A DNA stretch of 33,496 nucleotides from Chara braunii. Lineage: Eukaryota; Streptophyta; Charophyceae; Charales; Characeae. A program made the translations under genes and the position numbers. The DNA is taken from contig BFEA01001117.1 of NCBI GenBank assembly GCA_003427395.1, positions 31,974 to 65,469 of the forward strand. The letters are read 5' to 3'. Below are positions 21,216 through 30,049 of this stretch, piece after piece (the first letter of the stretch is position 1; every line of letters starts with the position of its first letter). The notes beneath the pieces were generated by a model, which was not told the DNA's origin, did not search any database, and saw nothing but the letters and a program-made list of their open reading frames with translations.

Positions 21216-22117
21216 ACGATGATCACACCCTCACATGGCATCCCTGGCTTGATGTACCACTTTCAAGTCTCCTATCAACCAACTGACTTTGTCCTCGTCC
21301 AAAGTTGATCACCGGTCCTCCCTTTCCCAAGCTCTACACCTATCCCCTCCCTTTGCCCCTGGCCGTCCCCCCCATGCCCCCTCCCTGCCTGTCTATCTGC
21401 CCCTCCTGCCCCTCTCCCCCCCCCACCTCCTGTCCAACACTGATTACACACACACATAATACACCCAACAGCCGGTCTTGCCATTCCCTCATGACCTCCA
21501 CCCCCCCTTCTGTCACTAAGCCAGCCAGGGCCTGAGTGCCTCACTGTTAGCTTCAGAGGGGTGGCCAGTGGAGTGAGAAGGGGCTGAAGAGGTGGCCAGT
21601 GAGATGGAGATAAAGAGATCAGAACTGGAGGCTTTATGCCACAGAGGGGCAACTGCCCTAAATCATTTCCAGTATCAGAGTACAAGAGCCACAGTACAGC
21701 ATAGTCTGTCACATGGATGACATGGATGACATCTCAGGCTATACAGGCACCTCCAGTAGTGTCTGCAATCATGGACTTTGTTACTACGCAATTGGTTTTA
21801 ACATGTATTGGGAAGCTGGACCCCATTTCCAGCAAGTGTAGGCAACCAATTTAGGCTACTGAGTAGTTGTGTAGGTCCACCTGCCAAACTTCCTTCTTCG
21901 AGGGTGGGCCATGCAGCTAGCAGTCGCTACGATATGATGTCTCTACATACAAGCAAACAAGCAAGCACTATGTTCAGGGACGCTGGACCCGGTTTCCAGC
22001 AGTTGTTGCTCCCCACCAATAAATGGAGCCTCCCTGAGAGTGTTAGTGGTGTCTGCTCTTATCAGCACCCCTAGCACCACCTCGGGCTGTTTTTTTTTTT
22101 TTTTTTTTTAAAAAAAA
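21216..22117 (+). other. Putative LINE 3' UTR with two hairpins and a T/A tail
   Basis: After the LINE stop comes C-rich sequence, then two copies of the recurrent stem-loop: GCTGGA...TCCAGC at 21815-21833 and 21982-22000. The second is followed by a CCACCAAT..ATGGAGCCTCCCTGAG module shared with 22853-22945 and 28898-28985. The stretch ends in 20 T then 8 A residues (22090-22117), an odd tail. The second hairpin lies about 90 nt before that tail. Confidence 0.55.
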
Positions 22118-22136
22118 GGAAATGTATGCAAGGCCA

Positions 22137-22190
22137 TTGAGATACGGGGGCCATTACTCGGCTTCGGCTAATAAGGCTGTAATATACACA
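22137..22190 (+). repeat. Family-C start-like fragment
   Basis: TTGAGATACGGGGGCCATTACTCGGCTTCGGCTAA matches (in short blocks) 29405-29440 and 30478-30512, where the form is ATACCAGGGCCATTACCTGG. Confidence 0.5.
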
Positions 22191-22374
22191 ATGTACACAA
22201 TGGACAATGGAAACGGCTCACTGTACACTAACCTATACACCCACTTTCACTTACACATACATACTGCGCCTGCGCAAGGCTGTACGATACATGGAAGGAT
22301 GGAACCCAGAGCATTCCATAGCCCAGTATGTACAAGCAGATAGAACATTCATTCAGCATGTCTACTTTTCAAAA

Positions 22375-22638
22375 TATATATATATATATACATATATATC
22401 GTCACAAACAGAACTGCCCGGTGAAACCGTAGGCAGAGAGAGAGAAGAGGACAACAAACGAGGGGCTGTGACAAACTGTTTCGTCGGAGTTATATATATA
22501 CATATATATATATATATATACATATATATCGTCACAAACATATATATATACCGGGCAGTTCTATTTGACGATATATATACATCGTTTGTTGTCCTCTTCT
22601 CCCTCTCTGCCTACGGTTTACCGGGCAGCTCCATTTGA

Positions 22639-22678
<40 letters not shown>

Positions 22679-22810
22679 CAGCCTCCTGATGAGTCGGTGA
22701 AACTCCGACGAAACAGTTTGTCACAGCCCCTCGTTTGTTGTCCTCTTCTCCCTCTCTGCCTACGGTTTACCGGGCAGTTCTATTTGACGATATGTATATA
22801 TATATATATA
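22375..22810. repeat. Cluster of inverted and direct units joined by (TA)n
   Basis: One unit family appears as A (reverse, 22400-22491), a short tail copy (about 22550-22571), B (forward, 5'-truncated, 22582-22640) and C (forward, fullest, 22679-22790). The shared core is TCGTTTGTTGTCCTCTTCTC, then CTCTCTGCCTACGGTTTACC and GGGCAG. A and C are near-perfect reverse complements over about 70 bp. The joints are TA microsatellites, which can extrude cruciforms. Confidence 0.85.
22678..22725 (+). ncRNA. Hammerhead ribozyme core
   Basis: The conserved catalytic core is complete and ordered: CTGATGA (22686-22692), helix II GTCGG/CCGAC (22693-22697 with 22705-22709, 7-nt loop), then GAAA (22710-22713). 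Next comes a minimal helix III, C714-A715 with T719-G720 and loop GTT, with A713 facing U721. This gives a GUC cleavage triplet at 22720-22722. That layout matches type I hammerheads with very short helix III, as known from Penelope-like elements. Helix I is not clear: ATCAGCCTC before the core does not pair with ACAGCCCC after the cut. The copy may be inactive or may work only with another unit. The reverse unit A keeps the GAAAC side but has TA repeats in place of CTGATGA. Confidence 0.65.
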
Positions 22811-22827
22811 TATAAATAAATATGTAT

Positions 22828-22944
22828 AGGGACGCTGGACCCATTTTCCAGCAGGTGATGCTCCCCACCAATAGATGGCCCCCCCCGAGACTGCTAGAGG
22901 TGTCTGCTTTTACCAGCACCCCTAGCATTAACTCGGGTCATTTG

Positions 22945-22978
<34 letters not shown>
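22828..22978 (+). mobile_element. SINE-like element with hairpin and poly(A)
   Basis: It begins AGGGACGCTGGACCC, has the stem-loop at 22834-22852, then CCACCAATAGATGG and an imperfect GTGTCTGCTTTTACCAGCAC hairpin, and ends in about 34 A residues from 22945. The hairpin-to-poly(A) distance is 93 nt. The same body occurs at 21978-22090 and 28873-28985. Confidence 0.75.
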
Positions 22979-22979
<1 letters not shown>

Positions 22980-22981
<2 letters not shown>

Positions 22982-23250
22982 ATAGTTGAGAATATGAGAC
23001 TAAGACCGTCAATATAGCTTTGGAGCACTGAAAAACTTCAGAGTCTTAAAGAATTCTGATAGCCACAGACGGAGAGCCATAGAAGTCTTCAAAATACTCA
23101 AAGCCCCCAGGGACCCCAAACAGAACCCTCTACGATCCTCCAACCCTGTTTTATTCGCTGTCGAGCTCGTCCAGGCTTCACACCCCCACCCTGTTAGGTT
23201 AGAAGGCAACACGACTCACCCTGGCTCCGGCCAGCGTCGTGTGACGAACC
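22980..23250 (+). repeat. Family-C repeat copy
   Basis: Matches 29430-29720 in order: GCCACAGA..GCC, AGCCCCCAGG, CCCTGTTTTATTC, a GAGCTCGTCCAGGCTTCA block, then GGCTCCGGCCAGCGTCGTGT. No coding potential recognised. Confidence 0.65.
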
Positions 23251-23990
23251 AATTTCTGTTCCGCGCGATCTTCTGCGCGATGACAATGAGGGGTCCTAAG
23301 ATGGGAAGGTTGGGCCAAGTTCGGGAGATCGGGATCGAAGGGAAATTGCATCGATGTCCTCGCTTCTTCGTCCTTTTGCGTCGTTTCTTTTCGGATGGCT
23401 GGGTTCAGGGCCGGGCAAGTCCCGAGATGGCCGATTGAGTGGCTGCCGCGCCGACAAAGGTGCGAATAAAAATGGTTGACGTCGCTTCTTTCTTGTTCTG
23501 TTGTTGGGTTTTAGGCGCGGAGGCCGCGCGGGAATTTTGCTTCGTTCCTTTTTTAGTTTCTTTTTCGAATTTTGTCGAGCCTCGATGGCTCTCGGAACTT
23601 CGTATTTTCTTTTCGGAATCTGTGTTTCTTTTTGCATCAGCTAGGAATTTAGGAATTTAGGAATTCGGGATTTCTTTTGCCGCACGCTGTCTTTCTTGCG
23701 CGCTTCTTTTTGCGGCTACAACGAAGCTCTGATTAGTCGATGCCCTTAATCTTGCAAGTAACTGTAATTTTTGGGCAGGCGCCATTGTAACTGTATCTCT
23801 CTTCTTGAGCTTCGTCTTTCCCGCCCTCTCTTCCCTTTTTGTTGTGCCTAGCTAGCCCGCGGCCTGCATGATCGGATCGATGCGTGGAGAGTGGCTACGA
23901 CACCCACGCCGCAGTCTGGCCATGCAGAACGTAGGCACTCCCTCTCCTAATCTCCTTTCTAAGTCCTTGCAATTCCGTGTTCTTCGCGCA
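23251..23990. other. No gene seen; GC/T-rich DNA
   Basis: T-rich plus-strand sequence with CG dinucleotides (TTTTGCGTCG, GGCGCGGAGGCCGCGC). Three tandem GGAATTTA-like words lie near 23643-23665. It may be the upstream region of the promoter candidate at 24002. Confidence 0.3.
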
Positions 23991-24090
23991 TGCATGCACA
24001 CTATAAATTCCTGCTGCGCGATTAGATAGCTCTCTTAACCAGTTGTTGGAAGCTCGGGGTAGCGCGATCAGTGAGGGTCAGCTCACGAGC
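23985..24090 (+). promoter_or_regulatory. Candidate Pol II core promoter
   Basis: GCATGCATGCAC (CATGCATG, an RY-type element in plants) lies just upstream of CTATAAATTCC at about 24001-24011. The box resembles the two TATA candidates in the palindrome arms. A possible donor GTAAGAGGTGAG lies near 24090. No product could be assigned. Confidence 0.35.
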
Positions 24091-24960
24091 GTAGTAAGAG
24101 GTGAGTTGAAGTGGGAGTCGGGCGACCTGACGAGCTGGTGCCAAATACGAGGGGTTGACGCGTGGGGCTACGACGGACTGTAGCGCACGGGCGAACCTGA
24201 CGGGCGCAGGAGGACTAAGGGGGGTGACGACTTCGTGGGTTGGTGCGTGACGACGGATTGTCCGCATCGGAGAGAGAGAGAGAGGAAGAGGGAGCTGAGG
24301 TTGATGGATGTGGATTTGCAATTTTTGTTGTCTTGTCTCCCTCTTTGCTTTTGTATATAAATTTTGATCTCGTCTCAGGGCGACTCGCCCGTTTTCTTTT
24401 GCTTTCGGAATCCTTGTCTTGGTTTCAGCCCACACTCGTTTTGCGATTGGTCTTGATCTCGTTTATTGTGTGCTTTGTCGAATGGATGGATGAGTGGGTG
24501 TTATGTTTGTTTGCTTTTCTTTTGTTTGGCCTTTGCCTTGCTTGCCATTTTCGATACACTTATAATCATAGCAGAAACCCTTGTGTAGTCGTCATTACCG
24601 CTTCCCTTATTGCTTATCCCTTTGATCCGTCGTTGTTGCTGCGATAACACCTTGCATACTCGGGAATGATTGCTTGCGGGACCATGGAGTGATTGGATGA
24701 TGGGGCAATTGTTCACAGCACATGGCGATTTTGCATTAGTGTCATTAGATTCTCATTTTTTTCCAAAAACAAGTGAATACCTCGCGGGGATACGTGTAAG
24801 CGCGACCTGATCTGCGCAGCCTACACGTATCCACGCGCGCCGATCCAAGACTGTTGACGAACTTGACATATCCGGTATCGGGTAGGCAGGAATTTCCCTC
24901 CCCCGCACCTAAACGGACAGGAATTTCCGAATCACATCGGGAAAATTCCCCTGCCGGTTA
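24091..24960. other. No gene recognised; includes 11-bp hairpin
   Basis: A GA-rich run at 24270-24295, then T-rich sequence. GGATACGTGTA (24788-24798) pairs exactly with TACACGTATCC (24822-24832). Several GGAATTTCC/GAAAATTCCC words follow at 24889-24950. Frames on both strands lack any domain I can name. Confidence 0.35.
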
Positions 24961-25570
24961 GATGCGTGAGAATTCCACTACCCCACAATGACAAGATGCC
25001 GAGCTCCTGGGACTCGGAGTACTTCGACCCTTGGGTGAGAGAATGTATTAGGCAAAGATACTCGGAATTCCCCTGCGTAGCTGAGAATCGATTGTGCCCC
25101 AGAGAGTTTCACTGTGCCGTAACCAGCGATCCGAGGTGCCCCAATTACCCAACTACAGAGAACACGCAATACTTCACATCCCCTGGCTTCGTCGTTATCT
25201 CTACCAATTTCCCTCCCTTCCGTCTCCTCCTTCCATATCACCAACTCACAGTGGTTCCGTGGAATTCCATCGCCCCGTATTCGCCCCGCACGCCTTGCGG
25301 AAATTGTCGGCGACGCAGCAACCGACGAGCTTCTGAAACTACGCGGCCTAACCAAAATGCGTGACGATAGACGCCACGCGTCTGCACCCGAAGGACCGAC
25401 TCATCGAGATCACAACCGTCCCGGGTAGGCCCCTCTTCGAGCCGCCGCCACCAAAACAGACGGATCGGACGGCCTTGAATGCACCGCGCATGCCATCTGC
25501 CTTATGCTGCACGATCCCGACCGCCATCAGACCGGAAGCAACTCGCCCCTTTAGCTCTATTGCATCTATG
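24961..25570. other. Unassigned region with open frames on both strands
   Basis: Open frames of about 130 residues exist on both strands (24966-25364 plus, 24978-25355 minus), with no recognisable motif. Recurrent GGAATTCC-like words suggest repeat rather than gene. Confidence 0.25.
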
Positions 25571-25722
25571 CCCCTGAAACCTTGCCACAGGAGATCTTAG
25601 TTCCGACCTGGGATTCCACCCCCACTTCCCCAAAAATCCTTGGCACACCCCTTCTCGCAAGTCCAGGCCCACATTCCACTCAGATCAGGAAGTCGCGTCG
25701 GGCGTGAGGTTGGGCGTCACAG
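25571..25722 (+). repeat. Possible end of an element related to the palindrome terminus
   Basis: CCAAAAATCCTTGGCACACC and, about 60 bases on, GGGCGTGAGGTT match the order at the right arm's outer end (CCAAAAATCCTTGGCCACAA, then GGGGCGTGAGGTT at about 17190). Similarity is lost after GGTT in both. Confidence 0.4.
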
Positions 25723-25734
25723 TCGTTCTGAAAG

Positions 25735-26480
25735 TAGCCCTTGGTTGTCCCTTGGAATGCCCAACCCAAAGCATCCCCAGATCTCTTAGGTACCTCCCAA
25801 AAATTGACTAAACAAAACATCAAAAATCACCAAAATCACAATGAAAATGACAATTCCCATTTCGTTCAAAAAATATAAAATGTCCACTTTGATGAAATCG
25901 CTGTTTCTCTACCAGGCCTCATGCTCCTGCTATCAACAGGTTACAGGGCAACGCCGCAGCACCGGCCAGCGTCGTTCTGGCATCGGACAACCACAGATCC
26001 TATGGGGCTCGTTCGACACTCCTCGGGCGCGTAAAATCCCCGAGGAATTGTTCGTTCCACCTATCCTCGGGGATGCAGTCGAAAAAAAAAGTGAAAACAC
26101 TTCGAAGGAAATTCCTTGGGCTCCGAGGATTCCGCGTTTCATGGAGAGGAGCGGGCACATGGATAGAGAGACGTTACAACTGAGAATTTGGATCGTGGCA
26201 GCACCCTATTGGTTAAAGGCCTCAAACACATTTGATTATTTTTTTCTTTTCTTTTTTTCTTGTCTGACATCGTTCGAAGGAAATGTCCTCAGGCGACGTC
26301 CCCGAGGACAGGTGGAACGATGGCGGGAATTTCCTTGAAACCCCCAAGGAAACTTCCTTCGGCCCCGAGGACGCCCCAAGGAGTGTCAAACGAGCCCCTA
26401 TGAACATTACTGCATCAGAAAAGCCTACAGTGCGTTGCTAGGAGCCCCTAGAATCTCATAGCATTCTAAAAACTACTGGG
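25735..26480 (+). repeat. Family-C repeat copy split by a MITE
   Basis: 25735-26003 and 26399-26480 together match 29725-29935: CCCTTGGAATGCCC, AAGCATCCCCAG, CTCTACCAGGCCTCA, CAACAGGTTACAGGGCAA, CGGCCAGCGTCGTTCTGGCA, CAGATC.TATGAA, then GAATC..AGGCATTCT.AA. The second piece resumes exactly where the first stopped. Confidence 0.75.
26004..26398. mobile_element. 395-bp foldback MITE, PIF/Harbinger-like
   Basis: The terminal inverted repeats begin GGGGCTCGTTYGAC on both ends (about 22 of 24 bases agree). A flanking TAT is present on both sides (26001-26003 and 26399-26401), and a single TAT is seen at the unoccupied sister copy (near 29866). A second inner inverted repeat, with left copy about 26051-26071 and right copy about 26307-26327, agrees in 20 of 21 positions. 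No ORF. A 3-bp duplication and GGG-start termini fit the PIF/Harbinger class (established for that family); the assignment is inferred. Confidence 0.72.
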
Positions 26481-26592
26481 AGCAACAGAGAGCAGCAGAC
26501 CTGCTTATAAAAGAGTGAAAATCAACTGAGATTATTCGGGAACCGACATGAACAAAACCGCATTACCCCAGTGCTATTCAGCAGAACATCCT

Positions 26593-26612
26593 TTTTTTTT
26601 TTTTTTTTTTTT
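26593..26612. repeat. Poly(T) tract
   Basis: About 20 T residues after CATCC; a reverse-complement poly(A) of a minus-strand insertion is possible. No duplication was found. Confidence 0.6.
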
Positions 26613-26703
26613 CAGGAACAGTGTGCAAAATCATGAAGGCACAATAACCACGAAGTACAATCCATCTCCATTTTATTAAAAGAAAATAAAATAATATTCA
26701 TTT

Positions 26704-26899
<196 letters not shown>

Positions 26900-26929
26900 A
26901 ACATCCTACAACTGCCTCAACTCCCTATC

Positions 26930-27120
26930 CTAGATGCCAAGCTCTACCAGGCCTCGCATCCCCAACAGCTGGGCTACAGGGCAGCGCGACCCGATCTTGG
27001 TCCCGACGAATGTATTGTGTTCATTCATTCCGGGTAGACTGTGAGCCTGTGTGAGGACCCCGGGGCCACTTCCCACTTACCCAAACTTTTTTAACTTTTT
27101 TTTTTTTATTATAGGAAAAT
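26930..27120 (+). repeat. Family-C fragment joined to LINE-tail-like sequence
   Basis: CTCTACCAGGCCTC and GGGCTACAGGGCAGC match family C. From about 27027 CCGGGTAGACTGTGAG and GAGGACCCCGGGGCCA match the insertion 3' end at 10558-10585. A T-rich run follows. Confidence 0.5.
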
Positions 27121-27740
27121 AGCCCCAAACGTTTGATTTCTGACCCTAGATGCAGTCCATGATTCACGACTTAGGGTTGGCTATCCCCCTAGTACGTAGC
27201 TTAGGCTTGAGGCTGGCATAGCAGTTCCTTAGTACGGGATGTCGGGGGTGTCAGGAGATACTGCACCTTACCGCGGGGCCGGAACAGGCTCCAGGGCTTT
27301 ACGCGGGAACGGAGGATCCCCAGCTCTCTGCCATCAAAAACACAATAGTAGTAATACAACGTAACACTGTGCACCCTCATGAAGACCTGTAGTCGCAAGT
27401 TCACACCTAGTTCCCGAAGTCTCCGTGCAATCGGGCTTGCGCGGCGTCTGCTTCAACTAGGGCTGAGCAGGGGGCTAGGTCTCTCTGCCTAGCCCAGGTG
27501 CCTGCAACCGTTGTCTGGTCAGGTCACCCTGCCAATATGGCAATGGGTGATGGTCCCGGGTGGTTCAGGTCTTCAGAGTGACCGAGTAGGACAGGGGGGG
27601 TGGGGGTGCGCCAGGTCAAAAATGATAAGAGGAAGGGTGGGTGGGGTCTTCAGAGGGGTTCAGCCGGACAACCGAGTGACCGGGTGCTGTGGGTAACTGT
27701 CATTGGTCTACTATCCCACCTCTACAACAACCTGGGCTTT
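27121..27740. other. No gene seen
   Basis: Contains the word pair GACTTAGGGTTGG/TAGCTTAGGCTTGAGG and several GGGTGG runs near 27595-27650. Short frames only. Confidence 0.3.
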
Positions 27741-27743
27741 ATA

Positions 27744-27964
27744 AGAAAAAAAAAAAAAAAAGAAGATCAGTGGCCAAAAATGAAGAACCCAAGCTAGTGG
27801 GACTTGGCCCCCGGCCTTGTTTATAAGGGACGCAGGACCTGTTTTCCAGCAGGTGCAGCTTCCCACAAATAATTTGGAGTCATCCATAGGCATGCCTGGA
27901 CGTCTTTGGTGCTCTTATCACCACACTTCTGCAGGATTCTTTTCACAAAAAAAAAAAAAAAAAA
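27744..27964 (+). mobile_element. Poly(A)-tailed SINE-like copy
   Basis: AAGGGACGCAGGACCTG with stem-loop position 27832-27850 (one stem mismatch), then a CCCACAAATAATTTGGAG body and poly(A) at 27947-27964, 97 nt after the hairpin. An earlier A run at 27746-27761 precedes it. Confidence 0.6.
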
Positions 27965-28010
27965 GAAACAGACTCAGGAGGAACCGCAGAACAGTGTAAC
28001 ACATTTGACA

Positions 28011-28234
28011 TTTGGGACACTGGACCCGATTTCCAGTTGGTGAACCACTGCACCTGGTCCACCCGGCCTTTCTGGTGGGGAAGAGGGTGCCAGATTGGTG
28101 ATCTGGATTTGTGCATACGGGGGTATTAAACCACCAGTACCTCGCCCAGCTTGAAAAAGCCGACGCGGTCGTTAACGCGCCGTATCGGGCGGGGTACCCA
28201 CCGACGTGCAACCGGTAGTCCTAAAAAAACGGGC

Positions 28235-28314
<80 letters not shown>
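28011..28314 (+). repeat. Retroelement tail with covarying hairpin and 77-nt poly(A)
   Basis: ACTGGA-cccgatt-TCCAGT (28019-28037) is the recurrent stem-loop with its first base pair changed from G-C to A-T. It is followed by a tail module starting TTAAACCACCAG (28126) and 77 A residues (28238-28314), about 200 nt after the hairpin. Confidence 0.6.
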
Positions 28315-28317
<3 letters not shown>

Positions 28318-28374
28318 GAGAGGGGGAAAGGGAAAAAAAAAGAGAAGGGGGGGGGGGGGGGGGGGGGGGGGGGG

Positions 28375-28412
<38 letters not shown>

Positions 28413-28502
28413 CCCAACATTCAAATCAGAATGAATCTTCGGCGATAACGCAGAAGATTCATTCTGATTTCAACATTGAGAGAGAGAGAGAGAGAGAGAG
28501 AG

Positions 28503-28566
<64 letters not shown>
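28238..28566. repeat. Homopolymer and dinucleotide complex
   Basis: In order: A77 (28238-28314), a G/A mix, G28 (28347-28374), (AG)n to 28410, an 18-bp perfect hairpin (28423-28440 with 28453-28470), (GA)n to about 28504 and directly abutting (TC)n to 28566. The GA/TC junction is itself a palindrome. Base accuracy of such stretches in an assembly is uncertain. Confidence 0.85.
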
Positions 28567-28570
<4 letters not shown>

Positions 28571-28697
28571 TCGCACAAGAATGAATCTTCCTCTTTCGTT
28601 TGGCATGTATGATTTCGGCTGTTTTTTTTTTTGTTTTTTATTTGCAGAAAGTTGTATGCTTTTTTTGTCTTTTTTTTTCCCGTGATGTACGACCAGT

Positions 28698-28767
28698 TGT
28701 CCAAGGCTCGGCAATAAAGTCCAAGGCTCGGGAATGATCGGGCTACCGGTAGTCCGAGCCTTGGACT
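28698..28767. repeat. 14-bp inverted repeat
   Basis: AGTCCAAGGCTCGG (28718-28731) is matched by its exact reverse complement at 28754-28767, with a further forward copy of CCAAGGCTCGG at about 28701. Related words occur at 33205-33230. Confidence 0.75.
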
Positions 28768-28866
28768 CGATAGCTGGGCGAGGTACTGGTGGTTTAAGGG
28801 GACCAAAGGATGTCTTTCCCCATTAGGAACAACACAAACGTATGTTTATTCACACAAACAACTACA

Positions 28867-28985
28867 ATGTTCAGGGACGCTGGACCCGCTTTCCAGCAGG
28901 TGCTGCTACCCACCAATAGATGGAGCCTCCCTGGCAGTGCTAGTGGTGCCTGCTCTTACCACCACCCCTAGCATCAGCTCAGGCT
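28867..28985 (+). mobile_element. SINE-like element, body copy
   Basis: CAATGTTCAGGGACGCTGG start, as at 21970. Hairpin 28879-28897, then the CCACCAATAGATGGAGCCTC module and CCCCTAGCATCAGCTCAGGCT. No poly(A); it runs straight into LINE sequence at about 28985. Confidence 0.65.
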
Positions 28986-29174
28986 ATGATTTTGAAGAGC
29001 TAAGCCTTTCAAAAACAATGAATGATGTAGGTACAATATTGCCAGCCCCCCTTTTGTTCGGGGCTGGGTTATATAATCCCAGGCCCCTCGTGGTCTTATA
29101 AAGGTGGGGTCTTCATGGTCATTTTTCCAGATGTAGGCCGCCTCTGTTAGTCTTTGGAGTTGTTTAGGGTGCAC
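28974..29174 (-). pseudogene. LINE ORF2 fragment, minus strand
   Basis: On the minus strand the frame reads LQRLTEAAYIWKNDHEDPTF, then PRGAWDYITQPRTKGGLAIL and LHHSLFLKGLALQ. This matches, segment for segment, the region after the RT in the LINE at 3740-5600 (IQRVAANYIWKEKINERNF, KVVWNKIIQKNNKVGLGVLD, LQISALLTK). About 65 residues remain. It abuts the plus-strand SINE-like body at 28985. Confidence 0.75.
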
Positions 29175-29285
29175 TGGCCATTAGGCAGCCGTATACCAGA
29201 TGGGTGAGTAAAATGCTGTGCTGAGGGCCATTTGACTCCACTGGATTTCGAACCCAGGTGTGTACTTCATTTTATTTTATTTTTT

Positions 29286-29400
29286 TTCTCCCTTTTTTTT
29301 TTTTTTTTTTGGGGGGGGGGGCACAAATGCTCCAGTCTATTNGTGGGGAGCAATACGTGCTGGGAACTGGGCCAGGCATCCCATATAGAATTATACAAAT
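29286..29400 (-). repeat. Minus-strand SINE/LINE tail with T and G runs
   Basis: A T run then about 11 G residues, followed by GTGGGGAGCAATACGTGCTGGGAACTGG (in blocks) as at 19765-19800. The hairpin is partly decayed. One N at 29342. Confidence 0.55.
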
Positions 29401-29940
29401 GATTTGAAATACCAGGGCCATTACCTGATATCGGCTAAGAACAATCTGAGAACTATGAAACAGATTCTAGAAAATTTAGGAAAAACATGGATAACTGCGG
29501 TCCTATTGCTAGGCTACTCAAGCAGCACTTACTAAGTCAAAACGGAAAGCCACAGAAGCCCTTTGAACGCTCAGAACCCCTGGAATCCCCAACAAAACAT
29601 TCTAAAAATCTCTAACACTGTCTTATTCCCTGCCGAGCTTTCCCAGGCCTCATGCCCCCATCCTGCTAGGTTACAGGGCAACAGAACTCACCCCAGCTCC
29701 GGCCAGCGTCGTACCGACAGCAACCCTTGGTTTTCCCTTGGAATGCCCGGTCTAAGGCATCCCCAGCTCTCTCTACCAGGCCTCACGCTCCTGCTATCAA
29801 CAGGTTACAGGGCAATCCCCCAGCTCCGGCCAGCGTCGTTCTGGCATCGAAAAACCGCAGATCTATGAATATAACAGCATTAAAAACCTAAAATGAGTTG
29901 CAAGAGGTGCCCAGAATCCCAAGGCATTCTCAAGACTTTC
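29400..29940 (+). repeat. Family-C repeat, fullest copy
   Basis: Starts AAATACCAGGGCCATTACCTG, contains two rounds of GGTTACAGGGCAA followed by CAGCTCCGGCCAGCGTCGT (29670-29712 and 29803-29838) and ends near GGCATTCTCAAGAC. It holds the unoccupied TAT site of the MITE. GCCAG-cgtcgtt-CTGGC in it can form a 5-bp stem. Confidence 0.75.
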
Positions 29941-30049
29941 CTCATGAGATAGGGTAAAATTCAGAAAAATCCGAAAAGGCTTGGAAAAATATGAGAGCGG
30001 GGGGTCAAAAGTTTCGAAACTGAAACTGCCTACTATCCAAAACTCCCCC

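Larger units (their letters stand above)
28126..28797. repeat. 26-bp perfect inverted repeat, tail to tail
   Basis: 28126-28151 (TTAAACCACCAG...CCCAGCT) is the exact reverse complement of 28772-28797. A third, slightly diverged forward copy starts at 33129. These look like tails of one repeat family meeting head on. Confidence 0.85.

Noticed and set aside
22400-22491. Second hammerhead on the minus strand (unit A)
   Set aside because: Has the GAAAC side and part of helix II, but CTGATGA is replaced by TA repeats.
28151-28612. 153-residue poly-Lys/Gly frame
   Set aside because: Translation of poly(A), poly(G) and GA runs.
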